Below, in pieces: positions 62,153-64,000 of a stretch of 64,000 bases of DNA. Below the pieces are notes generated by a model. The model did not search any database, was not told the origin of the DNA, and saw only the letters and a program-made list of their open reading frames with translations. The position numbers and the translations under genes were made by a program. Numbering within the stretch: position 1 is the stretch's first letter; each line of letters opens with the position of its first letter. Origin of the DNA: Paludibacteraceae bacterium (lineage in GTDB: Bacteria > Bacteroidota > Bacteroidia > Bacteroidales > Paludibacteraceae); NCBI GenBank assembly GCA_024405855.1, contig JAKSNZ010000007.1:1-64000 (forward strand). The letters are read 5' to 3'.

Positions 62153-64000
62153 CTATTTCTTAATGAATTTATATGAATGTGACAATGTCTCAGTTTGAAG
62201 TATAAGCGTATAGAAACCTTTTGAAATTGGCACACCTATTACAGTACAACCGTCAGTTATCAGCACTTTTCCTGTAGATACAACTCTACCGTCCTCATCT
62301 TCAATCATATACTTGGCGTTGCCATTTGGGCAGTCAGCACATATCACATTAATATACAAATCAACTGGATTGGGGAACAATGACAAATTCTGAGCGGAAA
62401 CATCATCAGACTTTGTACCGCAAGCAGGAGACACTACAGGCTCTATCCAAAGCGATGCCGCCATAGGAGTGTTTGGATAGTTTTCAAAAGATTTCCAACC
62501 ACTGTTATAGTAATAGGCATAATTACCTGATGCTCTGTTAGTTGTTTGAAAAATAGCCAATGTGTCAGGCGATTCGTAATTATCAAATGACACCCCCACA
62601 AAACAATCTTTCCCAACATTTACAGGCGTATCAAACCTGACATAATTCTCTCTCATATTCCACTTTATGGTTGTTGAATATACAAACTCTCCTGCATAAT
62701 TATAATATCGGTCAGTAGGTTTGAGAACGGCGGAGGCAATTACACTGCCAGGAGTATAACCGCCACCTTCATAAACATTTACATACACAGGATGAGAGGC
62801 GTTGTACTTGCCTTTATAGGTTACGACATACAATCCGTAAAGAGTTTTGTCATCATCAAAAGTGTAATGCTCTGCGTACGCAGTGTTGCCAAGAGAATTA
62901 TGTCCTGACTGATACCCTGTTGCTCCATCTGACAACTGAACAGCCCCCATAGTATCGTCAGAATCAATATTTGTTGCTCTGTAACATGGATTGTCATCAG
63001 CGTATGGGTCTGCTCCGCTCATATAGTTTATACTTGTCTGATGAGGGTCAAGCCAACTGCGTAATGACTTGTTAGGGTCAGGAAAGAAAGACCATGCCTC
63101 TGACAATTGCCAAAAGTAGTCATCTTTTGGATATTCACAAGTGGAAGAGCCTCCGGTCAGACACCCTATTATCTTGCCGTTTGCATTTGTCAGCGGACAA
63201 CCTGAAGAACCGCCTTGGGTGGCACCTTCTGACCAAACTCCAACTTTCCAGAATGTCTGATACTTGTAATCGCCAAAATTTGCCTTTGATTTTGATACCG
63301 TTTGTGTAGCAAATGCAATTTTTGTAAAATCACCGTTAGGGTGCTGTACACATTTGTATGGTGCATTGTATCCTGCCTGTTCATTTGCATCCCACCCTGC
63401 AAAATATGGGCGATAATCTCTTGGCGGCATTTCATTAAGCTGAACAAGTGCAAAGTCAAGTTCCTGAGCCTGAGCCACTATATTTCCACCTGCAATTGAC
63501 AACTCCAAACTGCCCTGCACATCTTTAATTGGAATGTGATTTTGAAAATAGAATACGCTTGTTTTTGCGTAACTGCTTCTAAAACAATGATATGATGACA
63601 ATACATAAGGTTTCTTGTCAGGATTGTTTATAAGCACGCCTGTACTGAACCAAGACACATTATCTCCTGTTGTATAAATCATACAGACAGCATTCTTCTG
63701 CGGATTTTTAGGGTCTCTGAGTTCAATGTGTTCTGCACAAGTTATACCCTTCCATGGCTGTGATTTTTTTAATACTCCGTTGGCAGTCATGAAATTATGG
63801 CTTACCTTGCCTATTTTCAGTTTTCCCTTAAATCTGTACCCCGATGCCGCATTCTCCGGCTCCTGATACTCCACTATTACAGTATCGGAGTTCAAAGGCT
63901 GAACGGGCAATATATTTTGTTCATTATTATTAACGCTTGAAAATGAGCCTATTACATTAGTTTGAGAAGGATTGTACAGAAACAGTTTTGCACCGTCAGG
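62153..64000 (-). CDS. T9SS-secreted trypsin-like serine protease, 5' end outside window
   Basis: The frame is open to the window edge, so only the last 615 or so codons are seen. N-terminal segment DGAKLFLYNPSQTNVIGSF, then a chymotrypsin-fold catalytic domain resembling lysyl endopeptidases: His in VLSSYHCFRSS, Asp in ELDFALVQLNEM and Ser in QGGSSGCPL. A jelly-roll-like middle domain (about 62700-63000) and a C-terminal type IX secretion domain (LSLFPNPVDLYINV to SHSYKFIKK) follow. The protein should be exported through the outer membrane and anchored or released. Confidence 0.9.
   Translation of the reverse strand, partial: PDGAKLFLYNPSQTNVIGSFSSVNNNEQNILPVQPLNSDTVIVEYQEPENAASGYRFKGKLKIGKVSHNFMTANGVLKKSQPWKGITCAEHIELRDPKNPQKNAVCMIYTTGDNVSWFSTGVLINNPDKKPYVLSSYHCFRSSYAKTSVFYFQNHIPIKDVQGSLELSIAGGNIVAQAQELDFALVQLNEMPPRDYRPYFAGWDANEQAGYNAPYKCVQHPNGDFTKIAFATQTVSKSKANFGDYKYQTFWKVGVWSEGATQGGSSGCPLTNANGKIIGCLTGGSSTCEYPKDDYFWQLSEAWSFFPDPNKSLRSWLDPHQTSINYMSGADPYADDNPCYRATNIDSDDTMGAVQLSDGATGYQSGHNSLGNTAYAEHYTFDDDKTLYGLYVVTYKGKYNASHPVYVNVYEGGGYTPGSVIASAVLKPTDRYYNYAGEFVYSTTIKWNMRENYVRFDTPVNVGKDCFVGVSFDNYESPDTLAIFQTTNRASGNYAYYYNSGWKSFENYPNTPMAASLWIEPVVSPACGTKSDDVSAQNLSLFPNPVDLYINVICADCPNGNAKYMIEDEDGRVVSTGKVLITDGCTVIGVPISKGFYTLILQTETLSHSYKFIKK

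Overview
The window is about 64 kb of a moderately AT-rich bacterial chromosome from the Bacteroidota, most likely an uncultured Bacteroidales. Four things support this. Promoters repeatedly match the Bacteroides form TTTG-N19..22-TAnnTTTG. There is an archaeal/eukaryotic-type prolyl-tRNA synthetase. A secreted protease carries a type IX secretion C-terminal domain. Neighbourhoods such as yraN-dapB-lepB-wbqC and oadG-oadA-oadB are typical of the phylum. I cannot name the genus. Coding density is high and no gap between genes exceeds 300 bases.

Layout. 1-8116: pnp with an overlapping orphan histidine kinase, then a minus-strand block (dnaG, fmt, an OmpH/Skp-like anchored protein, a small membrane protein, a beta-barrel protein). 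8203-11655: pepD, dnaX (split at an A10 run into gamma and tau reading frames) and an FtsB/DivIC-like protein. 11665-23574: a surface-polysaccharide cluster with a FemAB/GNAT-like protein, a hexapeptide acyltransferase, two flippases, an asparagine-synthetase-like protein, an EpsG-like polymerase, three related GT2 enzymes and one GT4 enzyme; proS sits inside it. 23651-25664: a TonB-C-domain protein, mtnN and rsmE. 25799-31352: the sodium-pumping decarboxylase oadG-oadA-oadB, then ksgA, birA (which would biotinylate OadA) and comF. 31394-38362: lgt, metG, an XRE regulator with a possible small RNA beside it, and secA. 38408-42852: an M23/LysM peptidase, a striking inverted-repeat element, recG, ispD and a SPOR-domain protein.

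42906-45765 is a thiamine-uptake module: a TPP riboswitch, a TonB-dependent receptor and a PnuT-type transporter. 45767-52205: a ClC channel, a polyprenyl-phosphate sugar transferase, tsaC, recJ and ribF. 52364-53239: a FISUMP lipoprotein. 53343-57736: tyrS and tadA downstream of an HpaII-like restriction endonuclease and its C5 methyltransferase, headed by a small DNA-binding-like protein. 57786-61184: yraN, an unexplained structured leader, dapB, lepB and a WbqC-family protein. 61265-61450: a tRNA-Met/tRNA-Gln operon with a strong terminator. 61470-64000: recO and a T9SS-secreted serine protease running off the window end.

The least explained features are these: the 179-bp nested inverted-repeat element at 39382-39560; the multibranched leader before dapB, whose closing strand can alternatively mask the dapB start codon; the A10 slippage site in dnaX; a promoter-to-terminator small-RNA unit at 34387-34491; and families of 7-8-bp-period repeats that sit between genes and often supply their stop codons.
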